A DNA stretch of 64,000 nucleotides, taken from contig CAZOEL010000023.1 of the NCBI GenBank assembly GCA_964578835.1, positions 1-64,000 on the forward strand, given 5' to 3'. Shown here in pieces: positions 23,238-32,222 of this stretch. Position numbers and translations under genes: made by a program. The first letter of the stretch is position 1; each line of letters begins with the position of its first letter. This DNA is from CAZOEL01 sp964578835 (GTDB taxonomy: Bacteria; Desulfobacterota; Syntrophobacteria; Syntrophobacterales; Syntrophobacteraceae). The notes below the pieces were generated by a model, which was not told the origin of the DNA, did no database searches, and worked only from the letters and a program-made list of their open reading frames with translations.

Positions 23238-23534
23238 TCATTCGGAATGTTCCGTGTTTTCCGCTTCGCGCTTTCGCCTCTTGATCTCCTTTCTGCATAA
23301 CTCCCAGATAATGCATTGATCTCTATGCCTGCAGTAGAGCGCCGGGTCTGCGCAGGCGGAGCACGAGCTCACGCATTCTTCGCAGTAATTGTGTTCGTGT
23401 TTGTTGCACCGTATTCTTCCTTCCCGGTCCGGATGGAAGCGGCAGTTGACCGTTTCACTTTCTCCCAACTTGTAATCCTCCGAAATGATGCCTGACGCAA
23501 TGAGGCGACGGCAAACGGAATCTAGAGATTCCAT
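23238..23534 (-). CDS. small cysteine-rich zinc-binding protein
   Basis: A 98-aa protein with ten cysteines and several histidines arranged as CRFHPDREGRIRCNKHEHNY followed by CEECVSSCSACADPALYCRH, resembling a B-box or treble-clef zinc fold. The C-terminus is very basic (CRKEIKRRKREAENTEH). Its ATG lies inside the last codons of surE (overlap 13 nt), so it is translated by coupling with surE. It has no known function; the B-box-like spacing is the only hint. Confidence 0.7.
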   Translation of the reverse strand: MESLDSVCRRLIASGIISEDYKLGESETVNCRFHPDREGRIRCNKHEHNYCEECVSSCSACADPALYCRHRDQCIIWELCRKEIKRRKREAENTEHSE

Positions 23535-24274
23535 TCCTTCAGTGCGTCCATCATCTTGTAATGTGTAAGATCATGGTGGATGGGAGTGACGGAAATATAC
23601 TTCTCGGCGATGGCGAGGGAGTCAGCCGAAGGATTCATATCGGGAAGCACAGCGCTGTTGCATAGCCAATAATATACGTGACTTCGAGGATCGATGCGCC
23701 GGTCATACTTCTCCACGCATCTCATGACTCCCTGATGAGTGACGCGAACGCCCTTTACCTCTTCGGCCGGGACGTCCGGGACGTTCACGTTGAGGGAGAC
23801 GCCCTGAGGCAGCCCGTGCTTTTCTATCTTGCGAATCAGCTTCGGGATGAAGCTGGTTGCTGCGCTGAAGTCTTTCGTAATGAAAGAGTTTATAGACACC
23901 GCGATGGACGGCAGCCCCAGTACTGCGGCTTCCGTAGCGGCGGAGACCGTTCCGGAGTAAATAACATTCACGCCGACGTTGGCGCCCATGTTGATGCCGG
24001 AAACCACCAGTTGCGGAGGCGGTTTTACAAGCTCGGTCACCGCGATCTTCACACAATCGGCCGGAGTTCCCGTCAGAGCGTAACCGAACGCCTCTCCGTT
24101 TCTGGACACAACCTTTACGCGAAGAGGATTGAGAAATGTGATGGCGTGACCGACCGCGCTTTGCTCGGTTTCCGGAGCGACTACCGTAACATCGTGCTCC
24201 TTCTTGAGCCCGATAAAAAGAGCTTCGATGCCTTTTGAATAAATACCGTCGTCATTCGTCAAGAGAATCCGCAT
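23522..24274 (-). CDS. surE: 5'/3'-nucleotidase SurE
   Basis: A 250-aa SurE. The N-terminal MRILLTNDDGIYSKGIEALF has the catalytic DD pair; other family marks are TVVAPETEQSAVGHAIT, GTPADCVKIAV, VSGINMGANVGVNVIYSGTV and the AATEAAVLGLPSIAVSI segment. SurE is a metal-dependent nucleotidase active on nucleoside 5'- and 3'-monophosphates, cytoplasmic, associated with stationary-phase survival. Length is normal. A small Cys-rich gene overlaps its 3' end. Confidence 0.95.
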   Translation of the reverse strand: MRILLTNDDGIYSKGIEALFIGLKKEHDVTVVAPETEQSAVGHAITFLNPLRVKVVSRNGEAFGYALTGTPADCVKIAVTELVKPPPQLVVSGINMGANVGVNVIYSGTVSAATEAAVLGLPSIAVSINSFITKDFSAATSFIPKLIRKIEKHGLPQGVSLNVNVPDVPAEEVKGVRVTHQGVMRCVEKYDRRIDPRSHVYYWLCNSAVLPDMNPSADSLAIAEKYISVTPIHHDLTHYKMMDALKEWNL

Positions 24275-24442
24275 AGAGCCTTTCCACTTTCCAGAGAATT
24301 AGAGCTGCGCAAATAGCAGAATTCGACATAGAAGTAGAATGGTAACCCCTTCACCGCTCTTAGGCAATAATGGCGCTCTTTGAGCGCAGCCATTCTCTGC
24401 CCGATGCAACCGCGGCTCTTTGAGGCTTTGAAGAATAGAGGA

Positions 24443-24470
24443 TTGTAAATTGTAAATAAAGTCCTATACT
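24443..24470 (+). promoter_or_regulatory. possible sigma70 promoter of the lipoprotein-protease unit
   Basis: TTGTAA, 16-nt spacer, TATACT. It lies about 200 nt before the lipoprotein ATG. The rest of 24275-24670, a divergent intergenic region, shows no gene. Confidence 0.45.
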
Positions 24471-24670
24471 CAAATCGGGGCTCATGTTTGGCTGATTGAC
24501 TGATAGTATCGGGGTGATTTTCTTAGTGAAAAGATTCGGGCCGTATTTGAAGTCACTGTTTTCAGAAGATTATTGCGCAGCCTTTGATCGCGTCCTGGGC
24601 TCCCGTCATCCATATCAGCGCAAAATTGAGGGCGCATCTGCTGCGAATAGTTTCAGGAGGGGAAGTAATC

Positions 24671-25198
24671 ATGAGGTGTGCTGTTAGACTAGTGCTGATC
24701 TTTGCTGCTGTTCTTCCATTTCTTTCATCATGCGGACCAATGTCGAGATATCGTGAGCTTTCGCCGGGAGAGATGAGGCTAATGAGAATCGAGCTTCCTG
24801 AAATCATGGCGGAGAACTTGCCCTATGACGTCATAATCAAATATGCGGCCGATGGAGAGCCTGAAATCGAAAAAGCCTGTTTCCGATGGATTGCGGACAC
24901 GCCCTCGGTGGCTAAACCTTCTCTTTACTGGTACACGCATGAGGTGCAGACAGATCAGCCCATAGGCTCGGCGAAAGCCCGGTGGCTTGCAGAAGGACCC
25001 TATATGGACATGTCCGGCACTTTTTGCGTCGATTCCGACGCCATAAGAGACGGCGGCGATGACATCCTGATCGTCAAGTTCAAAGCTGGAGGGCTCAAGC
25101 CCGAATACAACCGTCTCGAGTGCTATATTGAATATAGAGGTAATGGAGAGCCTAGGAAAACCAATGAAGTGAGCGCAAAATTCGTGGTCGAGAGATAG
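24671..25198 (+). CDS. lipoprotein of unknown function
   Basis: A 175-aa protein with a lipoprotein signal peptide: MRCAVRLVLIFAAVLPFLSS followed by the lipobox Cys (LSSC). The mature part (SRYRELSPGEMRLMRIELPE ... ENLPYDVIIKYAADGEPEIE ... CYIEYRG) is beta-rich and similar to an immunoglobulin-like fold by eye. AGGAGGGG precedes the ATG and excludes longer starts. It precedes the site-2 protease gene by 23 nt. Function unknown. Confidence 0.8.
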   Translation: MRCAVRLVLIFAAVLPFLSSCGPMSRYRELSPGEMRLMRIELPEIMAENLPYDVIIKYAADGEPEIEKACFRWIADTPSVAKPSLYWYTHEVQTDQPIGSAKARWLAEGPYMDMSGTFCVDSDAIRDGGDDILIVKFKAGGLKPEYNRLECYIEYRGNGEPRKTNEVSAKFVVER

Positions 25199-25221
25199 CC
25201 AATCGCTGAACGGAGCTTGCC

Positions 25222-26370
25222 ATGCCCGAATATCAAAAGCCGAAGCAAACGAAACGCAGCATTGAACTTTTTAGGATCGCCGGGATCCAGATCAGCATTG
25301 ATTATTCATGGTTCATAATTTTTGCTCTCATTCTGTGGAGTCTTTCGGCCGGCTATTTTCCCCGGGAATATCCAGGCATGGGGTTTGGTTCTTATTGGCT
25401 CGCAGGGCTCATCGCAACGATTTTTTTCTTCGTATCCGTAATTCTTCACGAACTGTCACATTCCCTCATGGCTATTCGATCCGGGATCAACATCCCGGAG
25501 ATCACCCTCTTTATCTTCGGGGGAGTTTCCAGACTTGGAGAGGAAGCCAGAGATCCTTTGACGGAATTTAGAATTGCCATAGTGGGGCCTTTGAGCAGTT
25601 TTGTTCTCGCCCTTGCTTTTTGGGTGCTCGAGATTGCCTTCAAGCCTTCCGGCATTCCTCTTTTGGCTGCGATATTCGGGTACCTTGCCTGGATCAATAT
25701 AGCTTTGGGCGTTTTCAACCTGATTCCCGGCTTCCCGCTCGATGGAGGAAGGATTTTGAGAGCCGCGGTCTGGCTTAAGACGGGATCTCTGCCGAAGGCG
25801 ACCAGATGGGCCTCCGATGTTGGGAAAGGGTTTGCTGTGGCGCTAATGGTTCTTGGCGGTTTTCAGCTTTTCGGCGGCGCCATAGTCGGTGGAATATGGC
25901 TCTTTCTGATCGGGGTGTTTCTGCGCGGCGTGGCGGAGAGCGGCTACCAGGAAGTGATGGTGAGGCAAGCTTTCGAGGGAATGCGAGTAGAGGAGGTTAT
26001 GATCGAGGACGTTATCGGCGTTCCCCCGGACCTTCCTGTCTCGACGCTCATAGTAGATTACTTTCTTCGGCACGGATATCAGGGGTTTCCGGTTGTTCGC
26101 AACGGACGTCCCCTCGGTATCGTCTCCTTATCCAACATAAAGGACCTTTCCGAGGAGGAGCAAAAGAGTAAAACCGTCGAGCAGATGATGACTCCCATGA
26201 CGCCCGGAATCAGCATGGAGCCCGGGCAATCTCTTGCTGAGGCTATGCAAAGGATGACAGAGGAGAATATCGGACGACTGCTGGTCGTCGAAGGAGATCG
26301 TCTTATCGGAATGATTACCAAGACAGGTTTGCTCCGCTTTCTTGAAATAAGAAGAGTTTTGAACAAATAG
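25222..26370 (+). CDS. site-2 protease (M50 family) with CBS domain pair
   Basis: A 382-aa membrane zinc protease. The HExxH site is in ILHELSHSLMA (residue ~77) and the third ligand in NLIPGFPLDGGRILRAA, with about six membrane helices in residues 20-240. Two CBS domains occupy residues ~250-375 (VEEVMIEDVIGVPPDLPVST ... VEQMMTPMTPGISMEPGQSL ... GMITKTGLLRF) and probably bind adenine nucleotides. This is the rhomboid-unrelated SpoIVFB/YwhC-like group 3 S2P; the target protein is unknown. Likely cotranscribed with the upstream lipoprotein. Confidence 0.92.
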   Translation: MPEYQKPKQTKRSIELFRIAGIQISIDYSWFIIFALILWSLSAGYFPREYPGMGFGSYWLAGLIATIFFFVSVILHELSHSLMAIRSGINIPEITLFIFGGVSRLGEEARDPLTEFRIAIVGPLSSFVLALAFWVLEIAFKPSGIPLLAAIFGYLAWINIALGVFNLIPGFPLDGGRILRAAVWLKTGSLPKATRWASDVGKGFAVALMVLGGFQLFGGAIVGGIWLFLIGVFLRGVAESGYQEVMVRQAFEGMRVEEVMIEDVIGVPPDLPVSTLIVDYFLRHGYQGFPVVRNGRPLGIVSLSNIKDLSEEEQKSKTVEQMMTPMTPGISMEPGQSLAEAMQRMTEENIGRLLVVEGDRLIGMITKTGLLRFLEIRRVLNK

Positions 26371-26425
26371 GAGCAGCTTTTCTGCAACAGATGCTTTCAA
26401 TCGAGGGTTGCTCGAATCGGCATTC

Positions 26426-26454
26426 TTGACCTGATGAGCGCCGTCTGGTATTGT
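26426..26454 (+). promoter_or_regulatory. possible promoter upstream of dodecin
   Basis: TTGACC, 17-nt spacer, TATTGT. A 7-bp hairpin, GTGAGGC/GCCTCAC (26536-26552), follows in the leader. Otherwise 26371-26738 holds no visible gene. Confidence 0.35.
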
Positions 26455-26738
26455 GCGGGCATATTCTCAATCTTTTTTGTGTTGACCTTACTTGTGATCG
26501 TTTTTGGTTGCACGGATTTTCTCGATTGACAACTGGTGAGGCGGCGCCTCACAGAAGGAGGTTCATCTCGCTTTTTTGTTTACACAAGCCCTAGATTTCA
26601 TTGAACTCTTCTTCACTCCGGCTTCAGTGCCCTTGTGAGGTTGCCGGGTGAGAGGAATATCTGCAGATAGCGGAGGAGCAAAGCGGCACTGGCAGGAAGA
26701 ATGATGGCGCTTTTACAATACAATGAAGGAGGATGATT

Positions 26739-26954
26739 ATGGGCAGTGTGTATAAAGTTGTCGAACTGGTTGGATCGAGTGAGACCTCATGGGAAGACGC
26801 CGTTAAGATGGCGGTTGAAACAGCAGCCCAGTCCCTTCGTGATTTACGCGTTGCTGAAGTCAGTGAAATGGACGTAAAGCTGGAAAACGGCAAGGTAACC
26901 GCTTACCGAGCGAAGGTGAAAGTCTCCTTCAAGTATGAAGCCGGACAAGCATAG
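26739..26954 (+). CDS. dodecin family flavin-binding protein
   Basis: A 71-aa dodecin: MGSVYKVVELVGSSETSWED, then AVETAAQSLRDLRVAEVSEM and YRAKVKVSFKYE. Dodecins form hollow dodecamers that store FMN, riboflavin or CoA. The Trp of SETSWEDAV stacks on the flavin in the bacterial family. GAAGGAGG lies six bases before the second ATG, which was chosen as the start. Confidence 0.93.
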   Translation: MGSVYKVVELVGSSETSWEDAVKMAVETAAQSLRDLRVAEVSEMDVKLENGKVTAYRAKVKVSFKYEAGQA

Positions 26955-27179
26955 ATTCCGATAGCGTAAGAGAGACGAATGCGTGTCCTTTTAGGCCGCA
27001 TACAAGAAAAAACGCTTGCGAGGCGTTTCAATTATCCTATCGCGCCGCATTTCATAGGAAGCGCGGTCTATCAAAGGCATACCGGAGTGTGATGCGCTCC
27101 TGAGCATTGTTTTTTGACTAAACGCTGCTGCTTTGTTCCTTTGCAGCGCAACCCAGTCCGGACCGAATCGATTGCATCG

Positions 27180-27208
27180 CCGCATGAGCAATGTTTCTGC
27201 TCATGCGG
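27180..27208. terminator. hairpin between dodecin and mgtC genes
   Basis: CCGCATGAGCA and TGCTCATGCGG form a perfect 11-bp stem with a 7-nt loop, 11 nt before the MgtC stop codon (minus strand). No T run on the 3' side. Confidence 0.5.
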
Positions 27209-27218
27209 CAAAAAAACA

Positions 27219-27932
27219 TCAAGGAACATCGCTTTCTTCCCATTTGATATCTCTTATGTTGCTGACCTCGCTCAACAGTCTTTGGATGATCTCGCCATAG
27301 GGATAGTGCTCCTTACCGCAAAGACGCAAGCGGTAGGTGACGATCTTCTCAGGGATGTTCTCGCTGTAGTTCACAAACTTCAGATCAAGGTGTTTGTAAT
27401 CTTTCAAAACGGTTTTGATACGCTCCAGTTGTCTTCCGGAGTTGACGCACGTAATCGTGAGCATCGTGTACACATCGTGCGCGAAGAAGAATTTCAAGCG
27501 CCTTAAATTGTAAAGAATAAGAAGGCTTATGAGAGATGTGTAAACGGCCGGGAGCAAATATCCCGCCCCGACGGCCAATCCTATGCCGGTCACGAGCCAC
27601 AGTCCCGCCGCAGTGGTCAATCCCCGCACGGAGCCTTTTCCTTTGATAATCGCCCCCGCGCCGAGAAAGCCCATACTCGCTATGGCGTAGGATGCAATTC
27701 GGCCAGGGTCGAGTCGCACCACGGATCTTACGCTCAGATCGTGGAATATAGCCTCCAAATGAAGAGATAGCATCATCATCAGGCATGAGCCCAAGGCTAC
27801 CAGAATATTGGTCCTGAAACCGGCGGATTGGCCGTGGGACTCACGCTCGAAGCCTATAGCTCCGCCAAGGAGAGTGGCCAGCGTCAACTTCCCCAACCAG
27901 ATAAGAGATTCATGCAAGTCAAAGATATCCAT
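27219..27932 (-). CDS. MgtC/SapB family membrane protein
   Basis: A 237-aa inner-membrane protein. The N-terminal ~140 residues are four to five helices with the family motif TLLGGAIGFERESHGQSAGF and GFRTNILVALGSCLMMM, and AIASMGFLGAGAIIKGKGSVRGLTTAAGLW follows. The C-terminal ~85 residues form a soluble ACT-like domain as in MgtC. Members influence growth at low Mg2+ and ATP synthase activity; the role here is not known. It starts 4 nt after the nitroreductase stop, so the two genes form an operon. Confidence 0.92.
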   Translation of the reverse strand: MDIFDLHESLIWLGKLTLATLLGGAIGFERESHGQSAGFRTNILVALGSCLMMMLSLHLEAIFHDLSVRSVVRLDPGRIASYAIASMGFLGAGAIIKGKGSVRGLTTAAGLWLVTGIGLAVGAGYLLPAVYTSLISLLILYNLRRLKFFFAHDVYTMLTITCVNSGRQLERIKTVLKDYKHLDLKFVNYSENIPEKIVTYRLRLCGKEHYPYGEIIQRLLSEVSNIRDIKWEESDVP

Positions 27933-27935
27933 GTA

Positions 27936-28478
27936 TCAAAACTTCTCGTAATGAACGAATTCGTTGACGTCTTTTCTTTTGGGAGGGGAGGGCGTTTTGG
28001 CCGGATAACCTATCGGAATAAGGGCCACCGACTCATAGCCGGCAGGCAATCCAAGGACTTCCTTGACCTTATCGTGGTCGAACATTCCCACCACGACGGA
28101 GCCAAGGCCCAGGTCATGCGCGGCAAGGCAGAGGCTTTGCGTTGCGATGCCGAGATCAAAAAGCATCCAGTCGCCAAATTTCGTAGCGGCCTCGCCTTTG
28201 TAATAACCGGCGCTCTGCGTTTTTCCGCAGATGCTCAATATCACAGGAGCTTGCTCCATCGCTTTTGTCGCCGGATTTCCCTTGGCCAGCGCATCCTGGA
28301 GCTTCTGCTTCATTCCTTGATCTTTTACGATCACGATCTCCCAACACTGAGTATTGGCCCAGGATGGAGACCAACGCACAGCTTCGAGCGCCTGCCGGAG
28401 CAATTCGTCCGGAACGTCCTTTTCTTCAAAGCTTCGAACGCTTCGTCTTTCTTTGATGATATCCATAAAATCGCCCAT
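27936..28478 (-). CDS. nitroreductase family FMN oxidoreductase
   Basis: A 180-aa nitroreductase: MGDFMDIIKERRSVRSFEEK, RWSPSWANTQCWEIVIVKD (FMN-binding loop) and FDLGIATQSLCLAAHDLGLG, with a C-terminal VALIPIGYPAKTP. Substrates of such enzymes (quinones, nitroaromatics, flavins) cannot be told from sequence. GAGGAGG before the second Met decides the start. It forms a two-gene operon with mgtC. Confidence 0.92.
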   Translation of the reverse strand: MGDFMDIIKERRSVRSFEEKDVPDELLRQALEAVRWSPSWANTQCWEIVIVKDQGMKQKLQDALAKGNPATKAMEQAPVILSICGKTQSAGYYKGEAATKFGDWMLFDLGIATQSLCLAAHDLGLGSVVVGMFDHDKVKEVLGLPAGYESVALIPIGYPAKTPSPPKRKDVNEFVHYEKF

Positions 28479-28538
28479 GCCGTTCCTCCTCTGCAAAAGA
28501 GCTCTGAAATGGTGATTATCTCTGCAATGCTATTTGCT

Positions 28539-29336
28539 CTATTTTTTCACAAACTGTGATATTGAACAAGAGCTAGATGGAACATCCTCAGAGCAGATGA
28601 GGCAAGAGATATCCCTCCAGTTCCAAAGGGGCCGCGAAGCGTCTGCAATCGAAGATGGCCACGGCCATCCGCGGGGCAGGGGGGCTTTGAAGCTCAGCTT
28701 CTCTTTGCGTGTAGGGTGCTCCACCATGAGCTCATGAGCGAGAAGCGCTATCTGGGCTTGAGGAAGAGGCGCCGAGGCCCCATAGCGCAAGTCTCCAACA
28801 ATGGGACAGCCCATATGAGCCATTTGCAGTCTTATCTGATGGCGTCTCCCGGTTTCGAGGCGGATTTGCATCAGGCTCCGAGACCCGATGGTTTCCAGAA
28901 GCTTGTAGGAAAGCCTGGCTTCGCGACTGGTCGTTGTGGGTTTGGATACGATGCGGCTGGAGCGGTTTTCGACTCTTTCCATCTGATTGACCAGGCGGCC
29001 CGAATCTGAAGGAGGCTTTCCTTCTACGATAGCAAGGTAGAGCTTTTCGGTCGCGCCGGAGCGGAACTGCTCACTAATCCTGGCTGCAGCTTTTGACGTG
29101 CGGCAGAACAGCACCACACCCGCAACCGGGCGATCCAGGCGATGCACCATTCCAAGAAACGCCTGCCCGGGCTTCTGGCGCGTTTGCTTTATCCACTCCT
29201 TACCCAGCTCGAGAAGCGATATCTCATTGGTCTCGTCTCCTTGAACCAGAAGGCCTGCTGGTTTATATAGAACGAGCAGGTGGTTGTCCTGGTATAGGAG
29301 CGGCCAATCGGGATGAAAGAAATAGTTGCTGTCCAT
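28539..29336 (-). CDS. RluA-family RNA pseudouridine synthase
   Basis: A 265-aa protein. The catalytic HRLDRPVAGVVLF (Asp nucleophile) is at residue ~80, preceded by LLVLYKPAGLLVQGD and followed by QIRLETGRRHQIRLQMAHMG with CPIVGDLRYG, all RluA-family markers. There is no S4 domain. Most RluA-family members modify uridines of 23S rRNA or tRNA. The start was set at MDSNYFFHPDWP; the longer frame would overlap the divergent methyltransferase gene. Confidence 0.92.
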   Translation of the reverse strand: MDSNYFFHPDWPLLYQDNHLLVLYKPAGLLVQGDETNEISLLELGKEWIKQTRQKPGQAFLGMVHRLDRPVAGVVLFCRTSKAAARISEQFRSGATEKLYLAIVEGKPPSDSGRLVNQMERVENRSSRIVSKPTTTSREARLSYKLLETIGSRSLMQIRLETGRRHQIRLQMAHMGCPIVGDLRYGASAPLPQAQIALLAHELMVEHPTRKEKLSFKAPLPRGWPWPSSIADASRPLWNWRDISCLICSEDVPSSSCSISQFVKK

Positions 29337-29399
29337 GATGATTTGAATCGACCTCTCATGATTGAAAACTTCAACAATAGAACAGGGCCTCGTTAGAAC

Positions 29400-30878
29400 A
29401 TGCGGCAAAAAGAGCACAAATCAATCGACGGCTCAGTCCGTTATTTTAAGAAAGATATGGCTGCGCTTCTGGAGCGCTCCGGGATTCTGCTCTCCCCGGA
29501 TCAAGTTGAGCAGCTCTGGAATTATCACCAATACCTGAGAGAGCACAACCTGGAATTGAACCTCACGCGAATTCACAACTTCGCCAATATGGTGCTGAAG
29601 CTGTACGTTGATTCGCTGCTGCCCGGCAAGCTGATCGATCTTCCTTCTCCTTTGATGGACGTGGGGAGCGGACCGGGAATGCCCGGCATTCCACTCAAAA
29701 TCGCCCATCCTCACCTTGAAATCTGGCTGGCGGAAAGCCGTCAAAAACGGGTTGATTTTCTCCGATCCGTAACGGATCACCTTAATCTATCCGGAATCCA
29801 GATAATAGGGGAGGGGATAGGACCTGATTTCGAGCAGAGTGTGGCCGGTGTGATAACGCGCGCTGTCGAAAGCATTGGCTTGACCCTGGAGCGCATCCGC
29901 GGATGTCTTCAAAGGAAGGGGCTCGCCATTTTCATGAAGGGGCCGCACTGCGATTCGGAAGTCGAAGAAGCTGTCCAAAAATTCAGTCGCTCTTACAGGC
30001 TGCTGGAAGATAAGACATACAGCATTCCACACACGCCGCATGAAAGGCGTCTGGTGGTCTTCGAGCGAATAGATGAGCCGACCGGAGCAATAAAGGCGCA
30101 GGCGATGAGACGACATACAGTGAAGCAGATCGAGAGCGAGCGCAATGAAATCTTTACGGATCTAAAGAAGCTTCTCTCCAGTCGTGGTGTGAAGAAACAG
30201 AAAAGAGCCCTGATTTCGGGATCGAAGCAGGTGAATGAGACCCTTGTCGACTTTCCGGATCGTTGCGAAGCCTGGATCAGCAGCGGAGACCACACTCCGC
30301 CGCCTCCCGCCGCCTTGAGCAATCTTTCCTGGCTTCAGCTTTCCGCTCCCTTGTTTCGCGTCCTCGACCAGTTCGGCTCCAACAGCCCGCTTCTTGTCGT
30401 TCGCATTCCGGAGATCCCCGCATGGGAGCCCTCGGAGGGGTTTCCCGAAGGCTGCAGTCTGCTCGTTCCGTTTCAGGATCCGGAAAATGTCGGAACCGTC
30501 ATTCGCTCAGCCGTCGCCTTCGGCGTGAGCCGGATCATTTTGCTTGCTGAAAGCGCGCATCCCTATCACCCCAAAGCTCTGAGGGCATCCGGCGGCGCCG
30601 TGCTCCGAGCAAAATTCTATAACGGACCGTTTCTGGCCGATTTACCCGAAGGACTGCCTCTTGTTGCGCTATCGAAAGAGGGCGCAGATATTGAGCAGTT
30701 CAGTTTTCCAGCTTCGTTCGGCTTGCTTGCGGGCATTGAAGGACCGGGATTGCCCGAGCGCTGGAGGAGAGGCGCCGTCGGCATTCCTATCGAAAAGGAT
30801 GTGGAGTCGCTCAATGCTGCAACAGCCGCTGCAATAGCTCTTTTTGTCTGGTCTCGTTCCGTTGGCGGAAAGAAGTGA
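29400..30878 (+). CDS. fused RsmG-type and TrmH/SpoU-type RNA methyltransferase
   Basis: A 492-aa two-domain protein. Residues ~15-220 are an RsmG (GidB)-type Rossmann methyltransferase (LELNLTRIHN, SAM loop LMDVGSGPGMPGIPLKI, VITRAVESI), which in other bacteria makes m7G527 in 16S rRNA. Residues ~235-485 are a SPOUT methyltransferase of the TrmH/SpoU family (SRGVKKQKRALISG substrate-binding part, VPFQDPENVGTVIRSAVAFG, GPGLPERWRRGAVGIPIEKD, VESLNAATAAAIALF). Both halves keep their SAM-binding motifs, so both may be active. Start 29400 or a Met at 29457. Confidence 0.93.
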   Translation: MRQKEHKSIDGSVRYFKKDMAALLERSGILLSPDQVEQLWNYHQYLREHNLELNLTRIHNFANMVLKLYVDSLLPGKLIDLPSPLMDVGSGPGMPGIPLKIAHPHLEIWLAESRQKRVDFLRSVTDHLNLSGIQIIGEGIGPDFEQSVAGVITRAVESIGLTLERIRGCLQRKGLAIFMKGPHCDSEVEEAVQKFSRSYRLLEDKTYSIPHTPHERRLVVFERIDEPTGAIKAQAMRRHTVKQIESERNEIFTDLKKLLSSRGVKKQKRALISGSKQVNETLVDFPDRCEAWISSGDHTPPPPAALSNLSWLQLSAPLFRVLDQFGSNSPLLVVRIPEIPAWEPSEGFPEGCSLLVPFQDPENVGTVIRSAVAFGVSRIILLAESAHPYHPKALRASGGAVLRAKFYNGPFLADLPEGLPLVALSKEGADIEQFSFPASFGLLAGIEGPGLPERWRRGAVGIPIEKDVESLNAATAAAIALFVWSRSVGGKK

Positions 30879-30947
30879 AGCCTTGAGGCTCTTAACCGAG
30901 AGCGCCGATGCAGGCGTCAATCGGACAGGAGCCTCGATGATGAAACG

Positions 30948-31604
30948 TTATGCGCGGATTGGAATTATTTCTATCACAACACGCCTGTTGAGCTGCCGTC
31001 CGGCTTCGGTGGCATTGGTCGCAATCGGCCTTTCTTCTCCGTAGCCTCTTGCAGACACGCGTCTCGGGTCGACGCCTCGGTCGATCAGGGCATCCTTGAC
31101 AGACAGAGCGCGCCTGTCGGAAAGATCGTAGTTGTGCTGCTCCGAGCCCATACTGTCGGTGTGTCCGGTTACGTTCACCTGAGTTTCAGGGTATCTCATG
31201 AGGATATCGGCCAGGCGGTCGATTTCGTCCAACCCGCCGGGCTTCAGGCGAGCCGAATTGACATCGAACATGACATCGGATTTCAAGGTTACCTGAAGAT
31301 TGTCTCTCTGTCGCTCGATTCTAGCGGCTTCGCTACGCGCCAGAGCCTGTTGAAGCTCGCGTTCCTGCCTGTCCATGTAGCTGCCGATCATGTTGCCGGC
31401 AATGCCGCCAACGGCCGCTCCGGCAGCAGCTCCAAGCAACGTGGAGCCGGTGCTATGGCCGATAGCCTGACCAAGCAGGGCGCCTGTGGCTGCTCCTACT
31501 CCCATGCCGACTGCCGTGCCCTTTTCAGTATTCGTCATGGGAGTGGCGCAACCGGATACGATCAAGGACATGATTAGTAAAATACATAAGTAGTTTTTCT
31601 TCAT
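30948..31604 (-). CDS. OmpA-family lipoprotein with glycine zipper (YiaD-like)
   Basis: A 218-aa outer-membrane lipoprotein. Signal MKKNYLCILLIMSLIVSG with the lipobox Cys (VSGC); a glycine zipper in residues ~30-75 (VGMGVGAATGALLGQAIGHS); then an OmpA C-terminal domain (~110-215: VMFDVNSARLKPGGLDEIDR, NVTGHTDSMGSEQHNYDLSD, RVSARGYGEERPIATN) that binds peptidoglycan. AAAAGGAG precedes the start. It is convergent with the RNA methyltransferase fusion gene. Confidence 0.93.
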   Translation of the reverse strand: MKKNYLCILLIMSLIVSGCATPMTNTEKGTAVGMGVGAATGALLGQAIGHSTGSTLLGAAAGAAVGGIAGNMIGSYMDRQERELQQALARSEAARIERQRDNLQVTLKSDVMFDVNSARLKPGGLDEIDRLADILMRYPETQVNVTGHTDSMGSEQHNYDLSDRRALSVKDALIDRGVDPRRVSARGYGEERPIATNATEAGRQLNRRVVIEIIPIRA

Positions 31605-31750
31605 TCAACTTCTCCTTTTAGCGACCCTCAAATTGTAAAATGATTGTAACTCCTCCATACTGCAAAACACTCTCTGACCCATCGCTCAAAAACAACCTTA
31701 AAAGCTACACCCAAATCTAAAGCCAATCTAGTTCCTTCGCAACTCATATG

Positions 31751-32065
31751 TCAGGGTTTGACCACCAATAAATTGTGGATATTCTTCACCCCGTCCACAG
31801 TCTGCGCGATAGCCGTCGCCCGGTCTTTGGCAAAGTCGGAATTCACTGCGCCCATGAGCGTCACTTGCCCTTCAAAGGTCTCGACGGAGACGGCGAATCC
31901 ACTCAAATATGGATCCTGAAAAAGCCTGCTCTTCAATGTAGTGCTGATGACCGTATCATCCATCACCTGTCCAGCCGTTCTCCCGGCAGGCGTCCTGCAG
32001 CTCAATACTCCCGAAAGCAATGCCAGACAAATCGCCAAGGCTGCCGCCGACTTGAGTTTTTGCAT
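31751..32065 (-). CDS. BON-domain lipoprotein
   Basis: A 104-aa protein. Signal MQKLKSAAALAICLALLSGV with lipobox Cys (VLSC); the BON domain covers residues ~45-100 (ISTTLKSRLFQDPYLSGFAV, VTLMGAVNSDFAKDRATAIA, VDGVKNIHNLLVV). BON domains bind phospholipid membranes in OsmY-type proteins. The start was chosen by AAAGGAG 8 nt before the ATG. Located between the OmpA lipoprotein and the alcohol dehydrogenase genes. Confidence 0.9.
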   Translation of the reverse strand: MQKLKSAAALAICLALLSGVLSCRTPAGRTAGQVMDDTVISTTLKSRLFQDPYLSGFAVSVETFEGQVTLMGAVNSDFAKDRATAIAQTVDGVKNIHNLLVVKP

Positions 32066-32222
32066 CTTTCTCAACTCCTTTCGCGTTGTTGATTTTCTAC
32101 ACCTCATCATCATCCGCTCGAAGGCTTTCGTCCCTATCTTTAAGCGAAAGACCAATGATCCAGGACTCTCTTTACTCTTTGAAGTAACCTTCGGCGCGTT
32201 GACGCGTCACAAAAAAGAGGCG

